Assembly: GCA_046727575.1 (NCBI GenBank)
Contig: JBKPCV010000046.1
Span: forward strand, 16,841 to 80,840
Length of the DNA: 64,000 bases
Direction: 5' to 3'
Source: DASPTH01 sp046727575
GTDB taxonomy: Bacteria > Actinomycetota > Acidimicrobiia > IMCC26256 > DASPTH01
Part shown: positions 36,564 through 44,883 of the stretch, piece by piece
Position numbering within the stretch: the stretch's first letter is position 1
How the letters are laid out: each line of letters starts with the position of its first letter
Made by a program: the position numbers and the translations under genes
The notes under the pieces: generated by a model
The model's input: only the letters and a program-made list of their open reading frames with translations
Database searches by the model: none
What the model was told of the DNA's origin: nothing

Positions 36564-37571
36564 TCACCGAAGCGCCTCGACTCCCTCGGTGACCCGCGCG
36601 TCCCACCAGGCGAGCTCCTCCGGATCGGGGTCGTACGCCTTGTTCCACGCGAGCTGCACCATCACGCCGAGGAGGCAGAGCGCGAGCTGGCGGTCCCACC
36701 ACGGGTCCGTGTCGACACCGTGACGGTGGAGCGCCCGGCGGTACGCGTCGATGGCGTCGTCCGTCGCGTGTCCGATCGGGAGCCGCGCGACGTTCAGCGC
36801 CACGTAGTGGGCGAGCTCGGTCAGCGGCGGGCCGGCACCGGGTAGCGACCAGTCGACGAGCACGGTACGACCGTCGGGATGGCTCCCGAGGTTCCCGAGT
36901 TTCCAGTCGCCGTGCAAGAACGTGTGTGGGGTGTCGTCGAGCGCCGCGACGAGTCGCCAGGGCTCGGCGCGTAGGGGCGCGACCGCGTTCGCCAGTTCCG
37001 GCGCGACGCCCGCGAGCAATGCCCACCCGTCCGCCGCGATGCTGGGGACCTGCGCGGGAGAGCCGAGCGCGGCCTCACACGCGAGAGCCTCGGCGCCGAA
37101 GAACGAGTACCGGTTCACCAGCGGACACAGACCGACGATGTCGTCCCAACCCCAGCAAGCCGCGTGGAAGGCTGCGAGATGGTCGAGGAAGCGGAGGTGC
37201 TGCTCGAGGGGAAGGGGGGTGTCGTCTGCGGGCACCAGCCACTCGCTCACGTCACGCATCAGCACCGCGCCGCCGGTCCCGGCGCGCGCGGCACCGACGA
37301 TCGCGTGGTCGATGCAGTCGGGCGCGAGGTCGACGACCCCGGCTTCCCACACGCGCACGGGCCAGCACGAGATGTCACCGGTCTGGCGGGCGATCCAATC
37401 GTCGGCGCGGTCGACGAGTTTCAGCACGTACCTCTCGTCGTCGATCACGACGCGCTCGAACCGCGCTCCCGACTTGGAGTCGGTGCTCTCCATGGGCTCG
37501 CGTCTCGACGCGCCAGCGACGAGCGCGTCGACCGACGGCGCCAGCTGGCGTGGAGCGGTGCGCGTGGTCAC
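36564..37571 (-). CDS. Aminoglycoside-phosphotransferase-fold kinase (APH family)
   Basis: 335 residues. Catalytic loop TFLHGDWKLGNLG near 215 (HxDxxxxN) and metal-binding VLVDWSLPG near 235 mark the APH/choline-kinase fold; YVLKLV near 52 supplies the ATP Lys. Such chromosomal enzymes phosphorylate small molecules; antibiotic resistance is not implied. The GTG at 37571 is the farthest start that keeps overlap with the divergent gene small; ATG at 37493 would also be possible. Confidence 0.78.
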   Translation of the reverse strand: MTTRTAPRQLAPSVDALVAGASRREPMESTDSKSGARFERVVIDDERYVLKLVDRADDWIARQTGDISCWPVRVWEAGVVDLAPDCIDHAIVGAARAGTGGAVLMRDVSEWLVPADDTPLPLEQHLRFLDHLAAFHAACWGWDDIVGLCPLVNRYSFFGAEALACEAALGSPAQVPSIAADGWALLAGVAPELANAVAPLRAEPWRLVAALDDTPHTFLHGDWKLGNLGSHPDGRTVLVDWSLPGAGPPLTELAHYVALNVARLPIGHATDDAIDAYRRALHRHGVDTDPWWDRQLALCLLGVMVQLAWNKAYDPDPEELAWWDARVTEGVEALR

Positions 37572-38382
37572 GTCGCCAGTCTCGCGGTCCCAGCCGCGGT
37601 GTTCGCTACATTCCTGGCGCATCGACCCCGATCTGAGGCTCGCCCTCGAGCTCGCCGACGCCGCCGACGTCCTCACGATGGCGCGATTCCGCGCCCTCGA
37701 TCTCGTGGTCGAGACGAAGCCCGACCTGACGCCGGTCACCGAGTCCGATCGGTCGGTCGAGCAGACGCTGCGCGACCGGATCGGGCGGGCTCGGGCCGGC
37801 GACGCGATCGTCGGTGAGGAATATGGGGCGACCGGTGACGGCGATCGTCGTTGGATCATCGACCCGATCGACGGCACCCGCAGCTACGCGCGTGGGATCC
37901 CGGTGTGGGCCACGCTCGTCGCGCTCGAGCGAGAGGGCGAGCTGGCAGTCGGTGTGGTGTCGGCACCGGCGCTGCGTGCGCGGTGGTGGGCCGCACGCGG
38001 CGGCGGCGCCTTCCGCGACGGCGAGTCGGTGCGCGTGTCGAACGTCTCGCGGATCGAGGACGCGCACCTCGCGTACGACGCCCTGGGCCACTTCGAGGCG
38101 GTCGGCCGCGGCGAGCAGTTCCTCGCGCTCGCACGACGCTGCTGGCGCACGCGTGGCTTCGGGGATTTCTGGCCCTACGTCCTGGTCGCCGACGGATCGA
38201 TCGACATCGCAGTGGAGCCGGAGGGCCTGTCGTTGTGGGACCTCGCGGCGCCGCTCGTCATCGTCGAGGCCGCGGGCGGCCGCTTCACCGATTTCGAGGG
38301 GATCGCCCGCGCGGATGGCGGCAACGCGGTCGCTACGAACGGCATCTTGCACGACGAAGTGCTCGCCGCGCTCGTGCCATGA
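37564..38382 (+). CDS. Inositol-monophosphatase family phosphatase (HisN/histidinol-phosphatase-like)
   Basis: FIG/IMPase-fold, Mg-dependent phosphatase. Motifs are IVGEEYG, DPIDGTRSYARG, and SLWDLAAPLVIVEAAGG, with all metal ligands. The closest pattern is HisN-type histidinol-phosphatase. The start is uncertain: homology begins at RIDPDLRLALELADAADVLT, where no ATG/GTG/TTG exists. GTG 37564 adds about 20 unrelated residues and overlaps the divergent kinase; an ATC at 37621 follows TACATT (37607-37612) by eight bases and would be leaderless. A downstream ATG at 37678 would cut the first helix. I give the longest plausible frame. Confidence 0.85.
   Translation: MVTSPVSRSQPRCSLHSWRIDPDLRLALELADAADVLTMARFRALDLVVETKPDLTPVTESDRSVEQTLRDRIGRARAGDAIVGEEYGATGDGDRRWIIDPIDGTRSYARGIPVWATLVALEREGELAVGVVSAPALRARWWAARGGGAFRDGESVRVSNVSRIEDAHLAYDALGHFEAVGRGEQFLALARRCWRTRGFGDFWPYVLVADGSIDIAVEPEGLSLWDLAAPLVIVEAAGGRFTDFEGIARADGGNAVATNGILHDEVLAALVP
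37607..37612 (+). promoter_or_regulatory. -10 box preceding the phosphatase gene
   Basis: TACATT eight bases before the ATC codon (37621) at which similarity to other family members begins. If used, transcription would start about at that codon. Confidence 0.4.
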
Positions 38383-38467
38383 GCGAGCGTCGCGAGCCGG
38401 GTATCCCGGCGAGCAGCGAGCGGGGCCCGAGCGGCCCGAGCGGCGAAGCCGCCCAGGAGCGGGAAGC
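38381..38467 (+). repeat. Dispersed hairpin leader element, copy R3
   Basis: GAGCGAGCG, then GCCGGG-TAT-CCCGGC at 38396-38410, then GAGCAGCGAGCG, a second hairpin CGGC-GAA-GCCG near 38441-38451, and AGGAGCGGGAA just before the kinase ATG at 38468. The element fills the entire gap between the phosphatase stop and the kinase start. Confidence 0.75.
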
Positions 38468-39853
38468 ATGACCGAGGTCACGGTCGGCATCGACATCGGT
38501 ACCTCGTCGGTGAAGGCGCTCGCCGTCGACGGCGACGGCACAGTGGTGGCGTCGGCGCGCGTGCCGCACGAGTACCGCGTCCCGGCGCCGGCGCGTCTCG
38601 AGCACGACGCAGCTGTGGCGTGGCGCGACGGGCCGCTCGCCGCGCTCGCAGCACTGCGCGTCGACGACGTGGGCGGTGTCTCGGTCTCCGCGATGGTTCC
38701 GTCGTTGACAGCCGTGGACGCAGCGGGGATGCCGTTGCTCCCCGGCCTGCTCTATGGCGATGAGCGCGGCCGTGAGGGCGCGCCCCCGAGCGCGGGCGCG
38801 ACCGGTCTCGAGTTCGACGGCTTCGTCCGTTGGCTGACGAACCACGCGCGTGACGCGCGGGGTCTGTGGCCGGCCCAGGCCGTCGCCAACCACGCGCTCG
38901 CGGGCACGGCGGTGATCGATTCGACGACCGCGATGACCACGCATCCTGTGTTCGACTTCAGCGACTGGGACGTCGACGTCGCCGCCGCGCTCGGCGCTCA
39001 GGTCGAGCAGTTCCCGGCGGTGGCGCCGACCGGCTCGGCGGCCGGCCGCGTCCATGTCGACGGCGCGGTGCTGGCGCCGGGTTGCATCGACGCGATGGCC
39101 GAGCAGCTCGTCGCCGGCGCCGAGCAGCCCGGTGACGTGCTCGTGCTCGTCGGCACGACGCTCATCGTCTGGGTCGTCGCAGAACGGTTCGCCGACGTGC
39201 CCGGCTACACGACGATCCCGCACACCGCAACGGGACTCGCGCTCGCCGGAGGGCCGAGCAACGCGGGCGGGCTGTTCTGCGACTGGGTGGGTCGGCTGCT
39301 CGGCAGCCCGCGCGACGCCGCCGCGACCGCCGAACCCAACCGGGTGCCGGTCTGGGCGCCGTACCCGAGAGGCGAGCGCTCGCCGATCAACGATCCCGAC
39401 CGGAGGGCGACGCTCGCCGACCTCGACCTCACGCACGACACCGCCTCGGTACGACGCGCCGCGTACGAAGCTTCTGGCTTCGTCGTCCGCCGGGCCATCG
39501 AGGCCGCGCGCGACGCGCTGGGCGTGTCCCCCCGCCGCATCGTCGCGTCCGGCGGCGGCGTGCGAGTCGACGCGTGGGTGCAGGCGATCGCCGACGCGAG
39601 CGCGCTTCCCGTGGAATGCGTCGCGGTTCCGGAAGGCGCGGCGCTCGGATCGGCGTGGCTGGCGCGCATGGCGGCGGGCCTCGAGGCGCCAACCGCGATG
39701 ACCGAGGCGCGTCGCTGGGCGCGACGCGGTCGCACCGTGGAACCGCGCGACGAATGGCTCGCGCCGGTGGCCGCGCGCTACGAGCGATTCCTTCGCCTGT
39801 CCGACACGGTCACGGAACCGGCGGCAGTTCCACCACTTCGCCGGGATAGATGA
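38468..39853 (+). CDS. FGGY-family carbohydrate kinase (xylulokinase-like)
   Basis: 461 residues. N-terminal ATP/sugar fold starts with VGIDIGTSSVKALAVD at 5-20; LVGTTLIVWVV near 225 and the C-terminal ASGGGVRVDAWVQAIAD near 360 are FGGY signature regions. Shorter than typical xylulokinases (about 480-500) and with divergent substrate-loop sequence, so the sugar is unknown. ATG 38468 follows the hairpin element carrying AGGAG. Its 3' end overlaps the convergent LysM gene by 44 nt. Confidence 0.85.
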   Translation: MTEVTVGIDIGTSSVKALAVDGDGTVVASARVPHEYRVPAPARLEHDAAVAWRDGPLAALAALRVDDVGGVSVSAMVPSLTAVDAAGMPLLPGLLYGDERGREGAPPSAGATGLEFDGFVRWLTNHARDARGLWPAQAVANHALAGTAVIDSTTAMTTHPVFDFSDWDVDVAAALGAQVEQFPAVAPTGSAAGRVHVDGAVLAPGCIDAMAEQLVAGAEQPGDVLVLVGTTLIVWVVAERFADVPGYTTIPHTATGLALAGGPSNAGGLFCDWVGRLLGSPRDAAATAEPNRVPVWAPYPRGERSPINDPDRRATLADLDLTHDTASVRRAAYEASGFVVRRAIEAARDALGVSPRRIVASGGGVRVDAWVQAIADASALPVECVAVPEGAALGSAWLARMAAGLEAPTAMTEARRWARRGRTVEPRDEWLAPVAARYERFLRLSDTVTEPAAVPPLRRDR

Positions 39854-40532
39854 GGTTGACGTCGCCCGACCGCAGGGTGTTCCGGTTGCGGTCGCAAACC
39901 TGGAGCCAGTAGGCAGCGATCCCGTCGTCCGTGAGGCCGGCACGCTCCTGTCCCGTCGCGCGCGCGAGCGCGGCCGCCGAGATGTCCCACAGGTTGTTGC
40001 CCGGCGCGACGACCACTGACTCGACCACCGGCGCAGCGGTCACCACCGGCGGCCCCGCGGCGTCGGAGGGCGGCGCCGGGATCGACCCGACGGGCGGCAC
40101 GGTGACCGACCGTGTCGCGGCATCGCGTCCATCGCGCACGTCGAGGCTCGCGCGCGGCCCTGGATCCGCGCCGACGCGGAGAGGCGACACGAACGCACTC
40201 ACGACGATCGACGCCGCGAGCGCCCGGTCGACCACCCGTCGCACCGCGCGTGGTGTGGCGCGTTCGCAGGCGCGAATTGCTGCGGGTACACCGCTGGCCC
40301 GCGCGCACGCGTACGCCACCGTCACGACGTACAGCCACGCCGCGGACGCGAGCGCGACGACGCGCAACGCGGCCACGAGGGCGTCGCCGGGCGACGCGCG
40401 CAACCACGGGTCGAGGCGGTCGAGCGGCAGGTCGAAGGGCGGCCGGGTGCCGAGCCCGAGCACCGCCACGACGGCGACGGCCTCGGCCATCAGCAGCGCG
40501 AGCAGCGCCAAGAGACGGGAGTGTTTGCGCAT
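39810..40532 (-). CDS. Membrane-anchored LysM-domain protein
   Basis: 240 residues. Two hydrophobic helices at about 5-27 and 50-75 place the protein in the membrane, followed by a Pro/Ala-rich linker and a C-terminal LysM-like domain (about 180-238) beginning VVVAPGNNLWDISAA and ending YPGEVVELPPV. It is likely to bind peptidoglycan. The ATG at 40532 has TATCGT (40544-40539) six bases upstream, a leaderless arrangement. The last 44 bases overlap the convergent sugar kinase. Confidence 0.8.
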   Translation of the reverse strand: MRKHSRLLALLALLMAEAVAVVAVLGLGTRPPFDLPLDRLDPWLRASPGDALVAALRVVALASAAWLYVVTVAYACARASGVPAAIRACERATPRAVRRVVDRALAASIVVSAFVSPLRVGADPGPRASLDVRDGRDAATRSVTVPPVGSIPAPPSDAAGPPVVTAAPVVESVVVAPGNNLWDISAAALARATGQERAGLTDDGIAAYWLQVCDRNRNTLRSGDVNLIYPGEVVELPPVP

Positions 40533-40538
40533 TCCATG

Positions 40539-40544
40539 ACGATA
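40539..40544 (-). promoter_or_regulatory. -10 box for leaderless LysM-protein gene
   Basis: TATCGT on the minus strand, six bases before the ATG at 40532. No ribosome-binding site precedes that ATG. Confidence 0.5.
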
Positions 40545-40674
40545 CGTCGAAATGGGCCGAAACGGCAAGAAACCGTCCACCGCCCACCATGGGGAGGTCC
40601 GCGCACGATGTGGCGCTTGGTGCTAGCTTGCGCCCGCTTTCGAAACCAGGTAGTCGGATCTGGGGGTGGATGTC

Positions 40675-41457
40675 ATGGTCGTCGCCGATGCCATCAACAT
40701 CATCAGCCGAAGCGGTGGCGCGTTCGCCTCGCGTTGGGCCCACGTAGTGGTCGGCATCGTGTGGATCGGGCTCCTCTACTACTTCAACTTCGTGCAGGTG
40801 CCGGCGTTCGCCGAGATGGAAGCCGCTGCCCGCAACAACGCGATCGACAAGCTCGCGTCCCGTGCGCTCTGGTGGTTCCGATGGGCTGCAGTGGCGACCG
40901 TGGCGACGGGGATCCTGATCCTGCTCTTCCAAGGGGGCGACGGCGGCAAGATCCAACTCACCGACGGCGACTACATCAAGTCGGTGCAGGGCATGAGCAT
41001 CTACACCGGCATCCTGCTCGCGCTCACGATGTTCGTGAACGTCTGGGGCGTGATCTGGCGCAACCAGAAAACAGTGATCGCCAACGCTCGCAACGTCCAG
41101 GCGGGAGGCGAAGCGGACCCGGCCGCTGCCGCTGCGGCGCGCAAGGCCGGGCTGGCGTCGCGGCAGAACACGATCTACTCGTTCGCGATGCTGATGTTCA
41201 TGGTCGGCACCGCGCACTTCTTCAGCCTCACAGGCCGCTTCTTCAAGAGCGAGCCGAGCGGCGGTGAGCGCGCGACCTACTGGATCATCGCAGCGGTGAT
41301 CTGGGCCGTGCTCGAGCTCAACGCCTTGGGCATCATCGGCGGCTTCGGTCAGAACGTCACGAACTGGATGTACGAGAGCCACCGGAACGCGCTCATCGCG
41401 GGGGGCGTGCTCGTGGTGGTGTACTACTTCCTCTTCTATCTCGTGCTGAAGTCGTAA
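40675..41457 (+). CDS. Membrane protein of the PuuD urate-hydroxylase N-terminal-domain type
   Basis: 260 residues with about six predicted helices. The second segment WAHVVVGIVWIGLLYYFNF with the following Pro resembles the membrane domain of PuuD-type urate hydroxylases (heme-associated His near 25), and the pattern SMSIYTGILL / FNVWGVIWRNQK (near 105-135) also fits. It lacks the C-terminal cytochrome c domain of PuuD, so urate oxidation is not assured. ATG 40675 has GGGGG about six bases upstream; a GTG at 40666 is also in frame. Divergent from the LysM gene with a 142-nt gap. Confidence 0.6.
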   Translation: MVVADAINIISRSGGAFASRWAHVVVGIVWIGLLYYFNFVQVPAFAEMEAAARNNAIDKLASRALWWFRWAAVATVATGILILLFQGGDGGKIQLTDGDYIKSVQGMSIYTGILLALTMFVNVWGVIWRNQKTVIANARNVQAGGEADPAAAAAARKAGLASRQNTIYSFAMLMFMVGTAHFFSLTGRFFKSEPSGGERATYWIIAAVIWAVLELNALGIIGGFGQNVTNWMYESHRNALIAGGVLVVVYYFLFYLVLKS

Positions 41458-41471
41458 GGACCCACTCGGCC

Positions 41472-42176
41472 TCAGGCGGAACCTTCGGGCTGCGTCGCGG
41501 CGTCGTGCTGCTCGAGCTTCCGGAACACGAGACCCTGCATGCTGCGATGCTGGAGATAGTCGGTGATCGCGCGGACGTCGCGCGCGACGCGCGGTGACTC
41601 GTGGTGCAGCTCGTGTTGGAAGCGCTCGATGGCGTCGGCGCCCCACTCGGATCCCTCCCCGGCGCGGAACAGCGCGGAGGTCTGCAGCTGCATCGCCTCG
41701 ATCCCGTCGGTCAGGATGCGTGCCAGCTCGATCAGCACGTCGTCGGGGACGCCGATGCTGCGCAGGTCGGCGAACGAACGCAGCACGTCGACGTCGTCGG
41801 CGTCGTACGCGGCCCTGCCGACCTCGTCGGGGCTGCGCAACAGGCCGAGCTTCTCGAGACCTCGCACGAGATCGACGGGCACGCCCGCCGCCGCGACGAG
41901 CTGCTCGTGGTCGTAGGCCGCGCCTTCGCGCCCGGCGAGCAGCGCCTCGATGGAGGGGCCCTCGTGGTCGAGGATGGCGCGGATGGCGGCGAGCGAGAAG
42001 CGACGCGCCTGCAGCGCACGGATCCGCTGGAGACGGTCGAGGTGCCGCGCGCCGTAGAGCATCGAACGCCCCTCGCGCTCTCCGGCCGGGAGGAGGCCCT
42101 CCCGCTGGTAGTACCGGATGGTGTCGACGGCGACCCCGGACTGCTGCGCCAGTTCGTCGATTCGCCAGGTGCCCAC
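41472..42176 (-). CDS. MerR-family transcriptional regulator
   Basis: 234 residues. The N-terminal MerR winged helix is RIDELAQQSGVAVDTIRYYQ (4-23), followed by a LLPAGEREGR wing; the effector domain of about 160 residues is larger than in metal-sensing MerR and has no obvious Cys cluster. GTG 42176 follows GGAG at 42184-42181. Its likely operator is the spacer-dyad promoter at 42259-42287, which drives the divergent oxidoreductase gene. Confidence 0.85.
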   Translation of the reverse strand: MGTWRIDELAQQSGVAVDTIRYYQREGLLPAGEREGRSMLYGARHLDRLQRIRALQARRFSLAAIRAILDHEGPSIEALLAGREGAAYDHEQLVAAAGVPVDLVRGLEKLGLLRSPDEVGRAAYDADDVDVLRSFADLRSIGVPDDVLIELARILTDGIEAMQLQTSALFRAGEGSEWGADAIERFQHELHHESPRVARDVRAITDYLQHRSMQGLVFRKLEQHDAATQPEGSA

Positions 42177-42258
42177 ACCGTCTCCGTTCGGCGTCCGCCT
42201 CACAGTATCGGCCGACCACGGGTTGCTCGTGGCAGGGCCTGCTCCCGGCCCCGCGGAT

Positions 42259-42287
42259 TTGACATCGAATACTACGGAGTAGATACT
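42259..42287 (+). promoter_or_regulatory. MerR-type promoter with spacer dyad
   Basis: -35 TTGACA at 42259-42264, 17-nt spacer, -10 GATACT at 42282-42287. The spacer holds the dyad TACTACGGAGTA (42270-42281, five of six positions symmetrical). MerR proteins bind such spacer dyads. It lies between the divergent MerR and oxidoreductase genes. Confidence 0.6.
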
Positions 42288-42379
42288 CATAGCTTCAGAC
42301 GCCGGATCTCCGGGCTTGGAGCAGCGGAGATTCGGACGTAGAAACGGGCGCCCGTGCCCCATGGCCGGTGAGCGCCGTA

Positions 42380-42420
42380 GCATCGACCCTTGTCCGTCCC
42401 CCCTGGACAGGGGTCGATGC
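42380..42420 (+). other. Stable leader hairpin
   Basis: Arm 42380-42395 (GCATCGACCCTTGTCC) pairs with 42405-42420 across 16 positions with one G-U pair; loop GTCCCCCCT. It lies 105 nt upstream of the oxidoreductase start. It may act as attenuator, mRNA stabiliser or a terminator-like structure. Confidence 0.5.
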
Positions 42421-42524
42421 GCGTCCGGGGGCTCGCCCGGCTTGCCTTGCCGCCGCGGGACATCGGGGCGGACGGATCCGACCCGAGCCGGGCGGGAGGG
42501 AACCCGGGAGGGAGGCAGCTGGTC

Positions 42525-43736
42525 GTGTCGCTCGGAACCGTGGCCGTGGTGGGGGCATCGCTCGCAGGGCTCCGGGCGGTCGAAACGCTCCGACGTGACG
42601 GCTTCGACGGCCGGCTCGTGCTGATCGGCGCGGAGCCGCATCTGCCCTACGACCGCCCTCCCCTGTCCAAGGAGCTGCTCGCGGGCGAGATCGAAGCCGA
42701 CGACCTCGCGCTGCGGCGAGTGCCCTACGACGAGCTCGACCTCGAGCTGCGACTGGGCCGGCGCGCGGTCGGGCTCGACCTCGCCGACCGAACTGTGGAG
42801 CTCGACGACGGCGAGCGCGTCCGCTTCGACGGGCTCGTGCTTGCAACCGGCTCGGCGCCGCGAACACTCCCCGCGACACCGGATCTCGACGGCATCTTCG
42901 TGCTGCGCACGCTCGAGGACGCCCTCGCCATCCGGGCGCAGCTCGACGCTCGCCCACGCGTCGTCGTGGTGGGCGCCGGTTTCATCGGCTCCGAAGTCGC
43001 AGCGACGTGCCGGTTGCGCGGGCTCGAGGTCACGGTCCTCGAAGCGTTGCCGGCGCCGCTCGTCCGCGGGCTGGGCACCGTCATCGGGACCGTGTGCGGC
43101 GAGCTGCACCGTGATCACGGCGTGGACCTGCGTCTCGGCGTCGGCGTTGCCGGGTTCGACGGAACGACGCACGTCGAGCGGGTCCGGCTCGACGACGGCA
43201 CGTGGGTCGACGCGGACGTCGTCGTCGTGGGCGTCGGCGTCGCGCCGGTCACCGCTTGGCTCCGAGATTCGGGACTCGAGATCGGCGACGGGGTCATCTG
43301 CGACGAGACGCTGCTCGCGGCGCCCGGCGTCGTCGCCGCCGGCGACGTTGCGCGCTGGCCGAACCCTCTCTTCGGCAACGAGCTCATGCGGGTCGAGCAC
43401 TGGACCAACGCGTCCGACCAGGGCGTGGCGGCGGCGCGTCGCCTGCTCGCCGGCGACGGATTGGGAGCCGAACCGTTCGCGCCGGTTCCCTTCGTCTGGT
43501 CCGACCAGTACGACCGCAAGATCCAGACCGCTGGTCAATTCACGGGCGACGACGAGATGGCGGTGGTGCACGGGTCACTCGAGGAACGCCGGTTCGTCGC
43601 CGTGTTCGGTCGCGGCGGCCGCCTAGTCGGCGTCCTCGGTTTCTCCATGCCCGCGAAGCTCATGCAGTATCGGAGGATGATCGCGGAGCAGGCGTCCTTC
43701 GACCAGGCGCTCACGCACGCGCGAGCGGCGGCCTGA
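42525..43736 (+). CDS. FAD-dependent ferredoxin reductase-type oxidoreductase
   Basis: 403 residues, pyridine-nucleotide-disulfide oxidoreductase fold with a reductase C-terminal domain. First dinucleotide motif VVGASLAGLRAVE at about 8-20, second VVVGAGFIGSEVA near 148, and the FAD-binding VAAGDVARWPN near 270; DRPPLSKELL near 46 is typical of rubredoxin/ferredoxin reductases feeding P450 or dioxygenases. No partner oxygenase lies nearby. GTG 42525 follows GGAGG (42511-42515). MerR control is suggested by the upstream dyad. Confidence 0.88.
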   Translation: MSLGTVAVVGASLAGLRAVETLRRDGFDGRLVLIGAEPHLPYDRPPLSKELLAGEIEADDLALRRVPYDELDLELRLGRRAVGLDLADRTVELDDGERVRFDGLVLATGSAPRTLPATPDLDGIFVLRTLEDALAIRAQLDARPRVVVVGAGFIGSEVAATCRLRGLEVTVLEALPAPLVRGLGTVIGTVCGELHRDHGVDLRLGVGVAGFDGTTHVERVRLDDGTWVDADVVVVGVGVAPVTAWLRDSGLEIGDGVICDETLLAAPGVVAAGDVARWPNPLFGNELMRVEHWTNASDQGVAAARRLLAGDGLGAEPFAPVPFVWSDQYDRKIQTAGQFTGDDEMAVVHGSLEERRFVAVFGRGGRLVGVLGFSMPAKLMQYRRMIAEQASFDQALTHARAAA

Positions 43737-43743
43737 CGCGCAC

Positions 43744-44883
43744 GTGACGTCGCTGCTCGTCACCAACGACTTCCCGCCCAAGGTCGGTGGGATCCAGTCG
43801 TACCTGTACGAGCTCTGGCGGCGGCTGCCGCCGACGGAGACGACGGTCTTCACCACGAGCTACGACGGAGACACATATTGGGACGCGCACCGTCGGTTCC
43901 GGGTCGTGCGCGCGAAGGAGACGCAGTTCTTGCCGACGCGCTCGCTCGCGCGGCGGATCGACGCCCTCGCGCGCGAGAGCGAGGCTGACGTGATCTTCCT
44001 CGACCCGTGGCTGCCGCTGGGCTACCTCGGGCCGAGGCTGCGCGCGGCGCCGTACGTCGTGATCACCCACGGCGCCGAGGTCACCGTGCCCGGCCGGATC
44101 CCTCCCGCGCGGCAACTCGGCGCGCGGGTGCTCCGCGGCGCGGCCGCGGTCGTGGCCGCCAGCGCCTACTCGGCGTGGGAAGCCGTCCGGGCCGCCCGGT
44201 GTTCGCTCCCGGGCGCGGTGATTCCCCCGGGCGTCGACGTCGACCGCTTCCGGCCGATCGACCGGTCGGAGCGGACCGCGGTGCGCAAGGCGTTCGGGCT
44301 CGACCAGGACGGTCAGCTCGTGCTCGGCGTCAGCCGGCTCGTGCCACGGAAGGGCTTCGACCGATTGCTGCTGGCCGCGGCCGGCCTCGACGCGTGTGTG
44401 CACGTGGCCATCGCGGGTTCAGGGCGGTACCGGCACGCCTACGAGGCGACCATGCGCAAGCTGCGGCTCGAGCACCGCGTCCGGTTCCTCGGGCGCGTCC
44501 CCGACGCCGCGCTCGCGCCGTTGCACGCGAGCGCGGACCTCTTCGCCATGCCGTGTCGCGACCGCTGGTTCGGGCTGGAAGCAGAAGGATTCGGCATCGT
44601 GTTCCTCGAAGCGGCGGCCGCGGGTGTCCCGGTCGTCGCCGGTCGCAGTGGGGGATCGCACGAGGCAGTGATCGACGGTACGACCGGCTTCGTCGTCGAC
44701 GGCAACGACGTGCACCAGATCCGTGGCGCGCTCGAGCGCCTGCTCGGCGACGCCGACCTGCGTGCTCGGATGGGCCGTGCCGCGCGCGAGCGTGCCGTGA
44801 CCGAGTTCTCGTACGACGCGCTGGTGCAGCCGCTCCGGCCGATCGCGGCAGGCGACTTCTCGAGCCTCGGCGGCCTGCCGTGA
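43744..44883 (+). CDS. GT4 glycosyltransferase, PimB-like (phosphatidylinositol mannoside mannosyltransferase type)
   Basis: 379 residues. GT-B fold; LLVTNDFPPKVGGIQSYLYE at 4-23 and the C-terminal donor site GFGIVFLEAAAAGVPVVAG (about 285) with the EX7E motif are intact. The N-terminus closely resembles mycobacterial PimB', which adds the second mannose to phosphatidylinositol monomannoside at the cytoplasmic membrane face, though substrate is inferred from pattern only. The GTG start is seven bases after the reductase stop. It overlaps the next gene as GTGA. Confidence 0.82.
   Translation: MTSLLVTNDFPPKVGGIQSYLYELWRRLPPTETTVFTTSYDGDTYWDAHRRFRVVRAKETQFLPTRSLARRIDALARESEADVIFLDPWLPLGYLGPRLRAAPYVVITHGAEVTVPGRIPPARQLGARVLRGAAAVVAASAYSAWEAVRAARCSLPGAVIPPGVDVDRFRPIDRSERTAVRKAFGLDQDGQLVLGVSRLVPRKGFDRLLLAAAGLDACVHVAIAGSGRYRHAYEATMRKLRLEHRVRFLGRVPDAALAPLHASADLFAMPCRDRWFGLEAEGFGIVFLEAAAAGVPVVAGRSGGSHEAVIDGTTGFVVDGNDVHQIRGALERLLGDADLRARMGRAARERAVTEFSYDALVQPLRPIAAGDFSSLGGLP

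Larger units (their letters stand above)
42177..42524. other. 348-nt intergenic region: MerR operator and structured leader
   Basis: No gene is visible. From left to right it contains the ribosome-binding site of the MerR gene, a sigma-70-type promoter with a dyad in its spacer (42259-42287), and a strong hairpin at 42380-42420 (16 bp with one G-U pair, 9-nt loop), then a G/C-rich stretch ending with GGAGG at 42511-42515. A transcript from the promoter would have a leader of about 230 nt before the GTG at 42525. Confidence 0.55.

Noticed and set aside
36564..37571. Aminoglycoside resistance gene
   Set aside because: The APH fold is shared by many small-molecule kinases; nothing links this chromosomal gene to antibiotics.
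39778..42219. 813-codon open frame on the minus strand
   Set aside because: It is antisense to the sugar kinase, LysM gene region and PuuD-like gene; composition is Arg/Gly/Pro-rich and has no domain. A by-product of high GC.
42380..42420. Cobalamin or other known riboswitch upstream of the oxidoreductase
   Set aside because: Only a single long hairpin is evident; no B12-box or other known aptamer core is visible.
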